64,000 bases of DNA from CAZOOK01 sp964581385 (GTDB taxonomy: Bacteria > Pseudomonadota > Gammaproteobacteria > Nevskiales > Nevskiaceae), in contig CAZOOK010000009.1 in assembly GCA_964581385.1 (NCBI GenBank), positions 1-64,000 of the forward strand, read 5' to 3'. How positions within the stretch are numbered: position 1 is the stretch's first letter; every line of letters begins with the position of its first letter. Both the position numbers and the translations under genes were made by a program. Positions 1 to 6,954 of this stretch are shown in pieces. The notes beneath the pieces were generated by a model. The model saw nothing but the letters and a program-made list of their open reading frames with translations. It made no database searches and was not told the DNA's origin.

Positions 1-59
1 AATACGTGTGCCGAGCGAATAGAATCGGCAATGCGGGTTTTTCTACAGCTTCGTTAGGC
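1..59 (+). repeat. Repeat copy 1: IS-end-like sequence ending in an attC core
   Basis: This segment recurs at 1540-1588 and 20106-20164. All three share the 3' part TTTTTCTACAGCTTCGTTA, and copies 1 and 3 also share the 5' part AATACGTGTGCCGA. The copy ends with GTTAGGC at 53-59, which fits the integron core-site consensus GTTRRRY, and a start codon follows ten bases later at 69. In copy 3 the segment lies just upstream of a decayed transposase gene, so the inner part is probably an insertion-sequence end and CTTCGTTAGGC the residue of an attC site. Its presence at the very left edge suggests that the array continues outside the window. Confidence 0.6.
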
Positions 60-68
60 ATTGCTTGC

Positions 69-737
69 ATGGGTGAGTCATTTGACAGTGTCGTACGGGA
101 GTACATTGATTTAATCAATCAGTATGTTGGCGTCTATATGGATGCAATGGCTGGCTTCGCTGGGCACCACACTCGAGTTGAACGCCAAGTGCATCGAGTT
201 ATGCGCCAAACGGCGACAAGGCAAGGGGCAGATGGGGTTCCGATTGTCGTGTGGTCAAGCTATGAGGATCCATCGCACCCAGACATAGTGCATTCGCGGA
301 CGGTAAGGGCTGAGGACTATATAAGTGCGAATGAGAGTGGAGGGTTTAATGAGCAACAGCATGCGAGGGCTGTTTTGATATTTCTATTCACCTATTGGGA
401 AGATGAAATCAGGCCGCGCTTGGCCGCCTCTGTGCAGAAGCCCACCAAAGAAATAAAGTCGGACATCATGGGGGACCTGAGAATACTCAGAAATGTAATT
501 CTGCACGCCAAAGGCGTTCTTTCTTCGGAGAAGCATGGCGAGCTCAGATTGTTAAAGGACATGTTCACCATCGGGCAGCCAGTTCGGCCTTCATACGAGG
601 ACATGCATAAGATATTCGTCGCCGCTAAACAAGATTGTGCACGCATGCTGTTTGAATGGGTTGGTGTGAAAGCCGGCCCTATAAGCGCAGAGCAAGTCGT
701 GGGAATTGCAATCGAGCGAAGGGGCGGCAAGAACTAA
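69..737 (+). CDS. HEPN-like hypothetical protein (probable gene cassette)
   Basis: The product is 222 residues if translation starts at the ATG at 69, directly after the GTTAGGC core; an earlier in-frame start would lie inside the repeat. There is no signal peptide or membrane segment. The C-terminal half carries MGDLRILRNVILHAKG (about 134-149), where R141-X4-H146 matches the RX4-6H motif of HEPN domains, which are often RNases in toxin-antitoxin and abortive-infection systems. That assignment is inference from the motif and the helical context. Base composition is clearly lower in GC than the core genes. The stop codon at 735-737 overlaps the left terminus of the downstream transposase element, so the natural C-terminus may have been replaced by the insertion. 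Confidence 0.7.
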   Translation: MGESFDSVVREYIDLINQYVGVYMDAMAGFAGHHTRVERQVHRVMRQTATRQGADGVPIVVWSSYEDPSHPDIVHSRTVRAEDYISANESGGFNEQQHARAVLIFLFTYWEDEIRPRLAASVQKPTKEIKSDIMGDLRILRNVILHAKGVLSSEKHGELRLLKDMFTIGQPVRPSYEDMHKIFVAAKQDCARMLFEWVGVKAGPISAEQVVGIAIERRGGKN

Positions 738-1530
738 AGGGCCAGGTTGAATAATTTTTGATACGATCTTTCCATGCCCCGCCGAACCCGAGTGCATTTG
801 GATGGAGTGCCACTGCACATCGTGCAGCGCGGGCATAACCGCGAGCCCTGCTTCTTCAACGAAGACGACTACGCCACTTACCTGTACTGGCTCGGCGAAG
901 CGCTCGATGAAACAGGCTGCGCCCTGCATGCGTATGTACTGATGACCAACCATGTGCATTTGCTGCTGACGCCCCGCAAGGCGATTTCGGTCCCTAAGCT
1001 GATCATGACGCTGGGGCGCCGCTACGTGCAGTACATCAATCGCAGCTACCGACGGACCGGCACGCTTTGGGACAGCCGCTACAAATCTTCCGCTGTTCAG
1101 GCGGAACCCTATCTGATGACTTGCCAACGCTACATCGAACTCAGCCCTGTCCGTGCGGCAATGGTGGACGATCCCGCGCATTACCGCTGGAGTAGTTATC
1201 GGCGCAACGCCTTGGGGCAGGTCAATCCCTTGCTCACGCCGCATGTACTGTATCAATCGCTGGGACGCGGCGATGCGGAACGGCAATCCGCCTACCGGAA
1301 ATTATTCCGGACCGAGCTGGACCGGGAAGCCATAGACGATATCCGGCTAGCGCTCAACCAGAATCAGCCACTGGGCAATGGACGCTTTCACGCAAAGATC
1401 GAGAAAATGACCGGCGTCCGACGGCAAGCCAGACCGCGTGGCAGGCCACGCCTGGAGCCGGGTACTTACTTAGCTGCAGCAGAGGGACAGGGAGATCTGG
1501 TGTTGTGAAAATATTCAACCTGGCCCCTTT
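736..1530 (+). mobile_element. REP-associated Y1-transposase element with terminal inverted repeats
   Basis: A single transposase gene is bounded by inverted sequences: AAAGGGCCAGGTTGAAT at 736-752 and ATTCAACCTGGCCCCTTT at 1513-1530, which are reverse complements apart from one G. The right terminus also forms a small hairpin, GGCCC-CTTT-GGGCC, at 1522-1535. The left end abuts, and supplies two bases of, the stop codon of the upstream gene. The right end lies ten bases from repeat copy 2. The element therefore sits between two cassette genes, probably inside or in place of an attC site. Confidence 0.65.
774..1508 (+). CDS. REP-associated tyrosine transposase (Y1_Tnp / IS200-like)
   Basis: This 244-residue protein is of the Y1 HUH transposase family and would cut and rejoin single-stranded DNA through a tyrosine. 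It has the N-terminal signature GVPLHIVQRGHNREPCFF (about 10-27), the HUH motif in LMTNHVHLLLTP (about 56-67, His-Val-His) and the helix with the presumed nucleophile, CQRYIELSPVRA (about 108-119). The basic C-terminus RRQARPRGRPR is usual for the group. Length matches the family and there is no frameshift, so the gene may be functional. It is flanked by inverted repeats. Elements of this type are usually single-copy domesticated transposases associated with REP hairpins; whether this one serves REPs here cannot be judged from the window. Confidence 0.93.
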   Translation: MPRRTRVHLDGVPLHIVQRGHNREPCFFNEDDYATYLYWLGEALDETGCALHAYVLMTNHVHLLLTPRKAISVPKLIMTLGRRYVQYINRSYRRTGTLWDSRYKSSAVQAEPYLMTCQRYIELSPVRAAMVDDPAHYRWSSYRRNALGQVNPLLTPHVLYQSLGRGDAERQSAYRKLFRTELDREAIDDIRLALNQNQPLGNGRFHAKIEKMTGVRRQARPRGRPRLEPGTYLAAAEGQGDLVL

Positions 1531-1539
1531 GGGCCTTCC

Positions 1540-1588
1540 CCGAGCGAATAGAATCGGGAATGCGGGTTTTTCTACAGCTTCGTTAGAT
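1540..1588 (+). repeat. Repeat copy 2: IS-end-like sequence with GTTAGAT core
   Basis: CCGAGCGAATAGAATCGG at 1540-1557 is identical to bases 11-28 of copy 1, and the rest follows copy 1 nearly base for base up to GTTAGAT at 1582-1588. The ATG of the next gene (1587) overlaps the core. This is the start-codon position expected of an integron cassette. Confidence 0.6.
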
Positions 1589-2270
1589 GCGCAGCATGCT
1601 TTGGAATAGGATTCGCCTACAAGTAGTGGCAATCTCAGCCGTCGTAAGCTGGCTTGGTGGAAGCTTTCTACTCGACTCGTGGCTGAGTGGAGCGCCTTTC
1701 GATCAGCCCATATCACTGGCCTCCCCCAGCTACCTTCAATCGGAAATCTTCATTCCATTACGAGAGAACTATGAGCTGCAGTTGGAATTCAACCGAACCG
1801 GTCATTCCTTTGAAGAACTTCAAACGCTAATTGGTCGATGGTTCCCGAAGGAAACTGCCGGAGTTCCCGTGCAAATCATGTGGTCACTGCTTAAAGGAAA
1901 GGGGCACATGCTTGTGGCGGGCGCGACAGTAGTCGCGAAGGGTTCGTCGGGATGGGGAAGTGGTGTTGTGTACAGAGCGGTGGCTCATCTCCAAGTCGCC
2001 CCAGGCCGGTATACACTTATTGCCCAGGTAATATCCCCAGCCCCAGAGCTGGCAGAATTGTCACCCCACCTCACGCTCAGTTTCGACTGGAAGTCGTCAA
2101 CCACATGGCAAATGGCAGCTATGTTCTGGGTCGGGATCGCAAATACGTTCGTTGTACTGCCGGTCTTTGTGTTGCAAGTTCTATGGTTAATTGGGTCCGT
2201 CGTCTTAACAACGCGGTCAAGCCGACCGACCACGCCTCGGGCGCGGTCGGCAGCTGATCTTGATCGTTAG
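1587..2270 (+). CDS. Hypothetical membrane protein (gene cassette)
   Basis: The product has 227 residues and I recognise no family. A hydrophobic segment near residues 9-30 looks like a signal anchor and another lies at about 175-207 (MFWVGIANTFVVLPVFVLQV), so the central domain of about 140 residues is probably extracytoplasmic. The last 20 codons are read from the attC site, and the stop codon lies inside its right arm, so the polar Arg/Ser/Pro-rich tail TTRSSRPTTPRARS is encoded by the recombination site rather than by a conserved domain. The start codon overlaps the GTTAGAT core. Moderate GC and the absence of a strong ribosome binding site fit a cassette gene. Confidence 0.7.
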   Translation: MRSMLWNRIRLQVVAISAVVSWLGGSFLLDSWLSGAPFDQPISLASPSYLQSEIFIPLRENYELQLEFNRTGHSFEELQTLIGRWFPKETAGVPVQIMWSLLKGKGHMLVAGATVVAKGSSGWGSGVVYRAVAHLQVAPGRYTLIAQVISPAPELAELSPHLTLSFDWKSSTTWQMAAMFWVGIANTFVVLPVFVLQVLWLIGSVVLTTRSSRPTTPRARSAADLDR

Positions 2271-2272
2271 AC
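2202..2272 (+). other. attC recombination site (integron cassette boundary)
   Basis: The left arm begins GTCTTAACAACGCGGTCAAG and the right arm ends CTTGATCGTTAGAC. The outer arms are inverted (GTCTTAAC against GTTAGAC; GGTCAAG against CTTGATC), and between them CCGACC and GGTCGG form the inner stem. Total length is 71 bp. The GTTAGAC core is at 2266-2272. This is the usual architecture of attC sites in environmental and chromosomal integrons. Confidence 0.85.
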
Positions 2273-2319
2273 GTCACCAAAAGCGCTCGTTTTGCCGTAA
2301 GAACCCCACTCGGGACAAT

Positions 2320-3393
2320 ATGAGATCTTCATCCGGCGCACACTTCGTTGCTCTTGACCACGTCAGAGCCTTGGCAGCCTTTATCGTTTTTACGTGGCAT
2401 TTCACTCATGGGGCAAGTGGCCACCCAATTCCATTCAGCTACGTTCCATCTCTATTCCCATTCGCTGTTCTTGATGAGGGACACACTGGCGTCGCTCTGT
2501 TCATGACTCTCAGCGGCTATCTATTTGCGAAGCTGCTCGATGGAAAGTTGATTGACTACGGGGCGTTTATTTGGAACCGTGCTCTGCGCCTGCTCCCGCT
2601 GCTTGCGGTGGTAATACTGATTGTCGGAATCAAGAAAGCCGTCAGCGGTCAAAGCGTTTCCGACTATGCCTACTCAGTTGCGAGGGGCGCTCTATTCCCG
2701 ACCCTTCCCAACGGCGGGTGGTCGATTACGGTGGAGTTCCACTACTACTTGGTTCTTCCTTTGCTTCTATGGATGCTAAGGAAGTCAAAGCTGTGGCCTT
2801 TGTCCATCATTGTCGCGGCTATTGCACTGCGTTCGGTTCTCTATCACGAGAGACGCGAAATCCAGTCATTAGCCTACTGGACGATTATCGGCCGAATCGA
2901 TCAGTTCGCACTGGGCATGCTCGTCTATCAGTACCGTTCTTATCTTGCCCACCGCCACGTTATTGCTCTACTGACAACCTCGGCGTTCATGGTGATGTAT
3001 TGGTATTTCGATTTTAAAGGAGGCTTCTTTTTTTATCCTTCGTACCCATCTCCCAGCCCCTTGTGGATATTTCTTCCGACATTTGAAGGAATCGCCTACG
3101 CGGTGGGTATCGCGTGGTATGACAGCTCGTTTTCCCACTCTGCTTCCGGGTTGTCGAGATTCATTGGGCGCATCGGAGAATATTCGTATTCCATCTATCT
3201 CCTACACTTCTTTGTGGTGTTTGACGCAGCTCAGTTCGTGAATGAGCGAATCATGAACATTTCCAATTTCTATCTGGCGTGTTGCTGGTCTTTAGCCTTC
3301 TTCGTCTTGATGATGATTCCGGGGTATGTCAGCTTCCGCTTTATTGAAGAACCTTTCCTTAAGCTGAGAAAGCCCTACGTCAAGGTGCTTTGA
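2320..3393 (+). CDS. Acyltransferase family 3 membrane protein (OafA/YrhL-like)
   Basis: This 357-residue integral membrane protein opens with VALDHVRALAAFIVFTWHFT, the typical start of acyltransferase-3 proteins, with the conserved His in the first membrane helix. About ten hydrophobic segments follow, with FMTLSGYLFAKLL and WSITVEFHYYLVLPLLL as further family-like motifs. Members transfer acyl groups to cell-surface sugars or lipids; the acceptor here is unknown. I chose the ATG at 2320 because the upstream codons fall in the attC junction. The gene begins 48 bp after the GTTAGAC core, so it is the next cassette. No convincing attC follows; the 228 bp to 3621 hold no gene I can support, and the array appears to end here. 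Confidence 0.88.
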   Translation: MRSSSGAHFVALDHVRALAAFIVFTWHFTHGASGHPIPFSYVPSLFPFAVLDEGHTGVALFMTLSGYLFAKLLDGKLIDYGAFIWNRALRLLPLLAVVILIVGIKKAVSGQSVSDYAYSVARGALFPTLPNGGWSITVEFHYYLVLPLLLWMLRKSKLWPLSIIVAAIALRSVLYHERREIQSLAYWTIIGRIDQFALGMLVYQYRSYLAHRHVIALLTTSAFMVMYWYFDFKGGFFFYPSYPSPSPLWIFLPTFEGIAYAVGIAWYDSSFSHSASGLSRFIGRIGEYSYSIYLLHFFVVFDAAQFVNERIMNISNFYLACCWSLAFFVLMMIPGYVSFRFIEEPFLKLRKPYVKVL

Positions 3394-3621
3394 AGTATTC
3401 AACTGATCCAGGCCGTGAGAAACCCGACAGGACGCTCTACGGGAGGTTGGAAGCAAGAGAGGGCAAGAATTCCGGGACGTGCTCGGAAGAAAAAGAAATG
3501 TTCCGCTCGTACCACTTGCCCTTCAAAGATCTGCGAGGGAACTTCGCGCAGCCTCAATCGCAGCCCACCCAGCGACTCTGCCGACACCTCGCGTCGTCAG
3601 GGTCGCGGGTGAGCCTAGGGT

Positions 3622-4524
3622 TTATTTCTTCTTCGCACTCGCGAACAACCCATCCAGCTTTTGTTCGTATGCGTGATAGCTGATCACGTCGTATAGCTCC
3701 ATGCGGGTTTGCATGGTATCGACGACGTTCTTCTGTGTGCCGTCGCGGCGGAGCGCTTTGTAGACGTTGTCAGCGGCCTTGTTCATCGCTCGGAACGCGG
3801 ACAGCGGATACAGCACGAGGCCGACGTCGGCGCCGCGCAGTTCCTCGGTCGTGAACAGCGGTGTGCTGCCGAATTCGGTGATGTTGGCAAGTACCGGCAC
3901 CTTCACTGCTGCGGCGAATTTCTTGTACATCGCCAGTTCGGTCATCGCTTCCGGGAAAATCATGTCGGCGCCCGCTTCGACGCAGGCGACGGCGCGTTCG
4001 ATCGCCTTGTCCAGCCCTTCGACGGCGAGTGCGTCGGTGCGCGCCATGATCACGAAGTTTTCGTCGGTGCGCGCATCGACGGCGGCTTTGATGCGATCGA
4101 CCATTTCTTCCTTCGAAACGATCTCTTTGTTCGGACGATGGCCGCAGCGCTTGGCGCCGACCTGGTCTTCGATGTGCAGCGCCCCGGCGCCAAACTTGAT
4201 CAGCGACTTCACTGTGCGGCCGACGTTGAATGCGGACGGCCCGAAACCGGTATCGACATCGACGAGCAGCGGCAGATCGCAGACGTCGGTGATGCGGCGC
4301 ACGTCGGTGAGCACGTCATCGAGCGTGGAGATGCCAAGGTCCGGCAGACCCAGCGAGCCCGCGGCAACGCCGCCACCCGACAGATAGATCGCCTTGAAGC
4401 CGGCGCGTTTGGCGAGCAGCGCGTGATTGGCATTGATGGCGCCGACGACCTGCAGCGGCTTTTCTTCGGCAAATGCGCGACGAAAGCGTGCGCCGGGAGA
4501 GGGGTTCGGAGTGTTGGTGGACAT
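3622..4524 (-). CDS. prpB: Methylisocitrate lyase (2-methylcitrate cycle)
   Basis: This 300-residue enzyme of the isocitrate lyase/PEP mutase superfamily cleaves 2-methylisocitrate to pyruvate and succinate in propionyl-CoA breakdown. Visible features are the LVDVDTGFGPS metal-binding strand (about 88-98), the signature KRCGH with its catalytic Cys (about 122-126), IMARTDAL, and FPEAMTELAMYKKF. Length is normal for PrpB. The usual partners prpC and acnD/prpF are not adjacent. The next genes on the right handle acyl-CoA oxidation, which yields propionyl-CoA from odd-chain or branched substrates, so the placement makes metabolic sense. Confidence 0.93.
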   Translation of the reverse strand: MSTNTPNPSPGARFRRAFAEEKPLQVVGAINANHALLAKRAGFKAIYLSGGGVAAGSLGLPDLGISTLDDVLTDVRRITDVCDLPLLVDVDTGFGPSAFNVGRTVKSLIKFGAGALHIEDQVGAKRCGHRPNKEIVSKEEMVDRIKAAVDARTDENFVIMARTDALAVEGLDKAIERAVACVEAGADMIFPEAMTELAMYKKFAAAVKVPVLANITEFGSTPLFTTEELRGADVGLVLYPLSAFRAMNKAADNVYKALRRDGTQKNVVDTMQTRMELYDVISYHAYEQKLDGLFASAKKK

Positions 4525-5003
4525 GAATCGATTCCCATTTAATCAATGTTGAGCGGTGCGGATGCCGACGCATCCACTGCCGCACGGAAAACGGAATGAA
4601 GGTGAATCTAATGATAGTGGCGGTTGCCACTTGGTGCCTGGCCGGCTCGGATCAGGACGCAGATTCTTCGACACAGGGTCTATTGTAATTCTTATGTATT
4701 CCGCGCCGCGCCGGATTGACCATGCGCCGTCTCGTTGGATCGTCGGGCGAGCCACTGATCGGCGTGATTGAGTCCAATATTAATAAATAAATTCATGTGG
4801 TTAATTCTTCATGAGTGAATAATATCCAACGCCGCCCGCTTGTGACGCGGACTGAATGTGATAATGTGTTCACATTATTGCATTCCGTTGGGTTTCGTTT
4901 GATCCTCCAAATTCATTGCAGCGCAAGTGAAAGTCGCGCGGGCGTATATGTCCGCGCGGGACGCAGCTGTCGGATCATCGAAAATTCTGCGAGAAAAAAA
5001 ATC
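4525..5003. other. Intergenic region between prpB and the acyl-CoA synthetase gene
   Basis: The region is about 480 bp with no gene I can support. It carries the divergent promoters of prpB and the synthetase gene. AT-rich stretches at about 4680-4700 and 4770-4825 are candidate promoter DNA. An operator-like palindrome lies at 4854-4885. An in-frame extension of the synthetase upstream to 4815 would run through that palindrome and lacks similarity to the family, so I rejected it. Confidence 0.6.
4854..4885. promoter_or_regulatory. Candidate operator: 32-bp imperfect palindrome
   Basis: The arms GAATGTGATAATGTG and CACATTATTGCATTC are reverse complements at 13 of 15 positions around a TT centre. 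It lies about 120 bp upstream of the acyl-CoA synthetase start. Size and symmetry suit a dimeric repressor such as a TetR- or GntR-type fatty-acid regulator, but which protein binds is not shown. Confidence 0.45.
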
Positions 5004-6827
5004 ATGAGTGCGAGAGCCAGGACGAGAAGGGACCGGGTGAGGTTCACAGATTTGCTGCGTGGAATCGTGTCGGCCCTGCCGGATGCCCGTAGCGCTGTAC
5101 GAGGTTTCGGTACGCTGGTGCGCGCCAAGCGCGAGGAATATCTATCGATCGGAACCATTCTTGAAGCCCGCGCCGTGGAAAACCCCGATGATCCGGCATT
5201 GCTGTTCGAGGATCGGTCCTGGACCTACGCGGAATTCAACGGTTGGGTGAATCGTTACGCCGCGATATTCAGCCGCGATGGCATCGGTCAGGGCAGCGTG
5301 GTTGCACTGCTGATGGAAAACCATGCGGCGGTGATCGCGGCGGTGGCGGCACTGGCCAAGCTGGGTGCGATTGCCGGAATGCTCAATCCATATTTGAGCG
5401 GCGATCCCCTGCGCCACAGCGTACGCACGATGAAACCGGTGCGCCTGGTGGTGGCCGCCGAGTGTCTGGAGCTGTTCGAGGATCTGCGCGCCGGATGGGA
5501 AGGTCCCGCTCCTTACTGGGTGCGCGGAAATGGCGATAGCACCTGCCCGCAGGGCTGGCTCGACCTGGATGCCGCGGCGGCTACCGCCAGCGAACACAAC
5601 CCGCCGACGACCGCGCGGGTGGCACTCAAGCAGCCGTGTTATTACATCCTGACGTCCGGGACCACTGGCCTGCCGAAGGCGTCGGTGATGACGCACCGGC
5701 GCTGGGTGCTGGGCATGGCCGCATTCGGACAACTAGCGCTGCGGCTCGGTCGCGGCGACGTGCTCTATTGCGCATTGCCGCTCTATCACAACAACGCGCT
5801 GACCGTCGCCTGGGGTTCGGTGCTCGGCGGCGGCGCCGCGCTGGCAGTGGATCGCAAATTTTCCGCGTCGCGCTTCTGGGAGCGCGCTCGGCATTATCGT
5901 GCGACCGCGTTTATTTATATCGGCGAGCTGTGTCGTTACCTGCTGACGCAGCCGCCCGCGCCGGGCGATCGTGAACACAGCGTGCGCGCCTGCATCGGCA
6001 ACGGTCTGCGACCGGAGATTTGGGACGCATTCAAGTCGCGCTTTGCGATCAAACGTGTTCATGAATTCTATGGTGCCAGTGAGAGCAATCTCGCTTTCAT
6101 CAATTTCTTCAACTTGGATGCCACCGCGGGTTACTGCCCGTTTCCGTTTGCGATCGTTGCCTGCGATGTCGCCAATGCGGCGCCGGAGCGCGATGCGCGC
6201 GGCCACCTGCGGCGCGTACGGGTCGGCGAGACCGGTCTGCTGCTGCTGGAAGTCAGCGAAGCCGTGCCGTTCGATGGCTACACCGACTCGAAGGCCGGTG
6301 AATCCAAGCTGATCCGCGACGGGTTCAAGCCGGGCGATTGCTGGTTCAACAGCGGCGATCTGGTGCTCAACCAGGGTTATCGCCACATCCAATTCGTCGA
6401 CCGCCTCGGCGATACCTTTCGCTGGAAGGGCGAGAACGTCGCCACCACCGAAGTCGAGGCGGTGCTGCGTATGCAATCGATGGTCGAGGACTGCACGGTC
6501 TACGGCGTTACCGTTCCAAACACGGACGGCCGCGCCGGCATGGCGGCGATCCGGCTGGCGGACGGTGTGCAATTCGACGGTATCGCACTGGCCGCGCATG
6601 CGTCGTCGCGTCTGCCTGCTTACGCGGTTCCGCAGTTCGTGCGGCTGGTCAACTCGCTGGCGACCACCACCACGTTCAAGACTCAGAAACAACAATTGCG
6701 GGAAGACAGTTGCGATCCGCAGCGCGTGTCCGATCCGTTGTTCATTTTCAACGGCGCCAAGACGGCCTACGAGCCGTTGACTGCGGAATGCTGGCGGCAG
6801 CTTGCCGATGGCCGCTTGCGGCTTTGA
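5004..6827 (+). CDS. Long-chain acyl-CoA synthetase (FadD6/FATP-like)
   Basis: This 607-residue AMP-forming ligase should activate long-chain or very-long-chain fatty acids, or a related carboxylic acid, to the CoA thioester. The ATP-binding signature YILTSGTTGLPKASVMTHRR (about 213-232) is intact. The central EFYGASESN and late FNSGDLVLNQGY and FVDRLGDTFRWKGENVATTEVE motifs match the FATP/VLACS group rather than FadD. The start at 5004 follows a purine-rich stretch. Two large hairpins follow the stop codon before the acyl-CoA dehydrogenase genes on the same strand. The natural substrate cannot be read from the sequence. Confidence 0.88.
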   Translation: MSARARTRRDRVRFTDLLRGIVSALPDARSAVRGFGTLVRAKREEYLSIGTILEARAVENPDDPALLFEDRSWTYAEFNGWVNRYAAIFSRDGIGQGSVVALLMENHAAVIAAVAALAKLGAIAGMLNPYLSGDPLRHSVRTMKPVRLVVAAECLELFEDLRAGWEGPAPYWVRGNGDSTCPQGWLDLDAAAATASEHNPPTTARVALKQPCYYILTSGTTGLPKASVMTHRRWVLGMAAFGQLALRLGRGDVLYCALPLYHNNALTVAWGSVLGGGAALAVDRKFSASRFWERARHYRATAFIYIGELCRYLLTQPPAPGDREHSVRACIGNGLRPEIWDAFKSRFAIKRVHEFYGASESNLAFINFFNLDATAGYCPFPFAIVACDVANAAPERDARGHLRRVRVGETGLLLLEVSEAVPFDGYTDSKAGESKLIRDGFKPGDCWFNSGDLVLNQGYRHIQFVDRLGDTFRWKGENVATTEVEAVLRMQSMVEDCTVYGVTVPNTDGRAGMAAIRLADGVQFDGIALAAHASSRLPAYAVPQFVRLVNSLATTTTFKTQKQQLREDSCDPQRVSDPLFIFNGAKTAYEPLTAECWRQLADGRLRL

Positions 6828-6829
6828 CG

Positions 6830-6877
6830 AGCTAGAGCGGTTTCTCGTTTCGATAGAAACGAGAAACCGCTCTAGCT
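6830..6877 (+). terminator. Perfect 22-bp hairpin after the acyl-CoA synthetase gene
   Basis: Arms 6830-6851 and 6856-6877 are perfect reverse complements over 22 bp with a GATA loop; the arm begins AGCTAGAGCGGTTTCTC. It starts three bases after the TGA of the synthetase gene. It has no run of T after the stem, so it is not a classical intrinsic terminator. It may stabilise the upstream mRNA 3' end or block read-through. Confidence 0.6.
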
Positions 6878-6886
6878 AATTATCAA

Positions 6887-6937
6887 TAGAGCATTTTTAT
6901 TGATTCAGGTGTATGCACCTGAATCAATAATGCTCTA
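6887..6937 (+). repeat. Second large hairpin, 22 bp with a 3-nt bulge
   Basis: Arms 6887-6911 and 6916-6937 pair over 22 bp, with three extra T in the left arm and a TATG loop; both ends read TAGAGCA/TGCTCTA. It is nine bases from the first hairpin and ends 17 bases before the TTG start at 6955, so it could shape the 5' end of the dehydrogenase transcript. Both hairpins begin with an AGAGC-type sequence, which suggests a repeated palindromic element family. Confidence 0.6.
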
Positions 6938-6954
6938 AACCAAGGGGAATTTAT

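Noticed and set aside
3709..4542. Long open frame antisense to prpB
   Set aside because: It mirrors the codon structure of prpB, has no recognisable motifs, and prpB is certain.
4815..5003. Upstream extension of the acyl-CoA synthetase to 4815
   Set aside because: It would translate the operator-like palindrome and adds 63 residues unlike the family; the ATG at 5004 is better.
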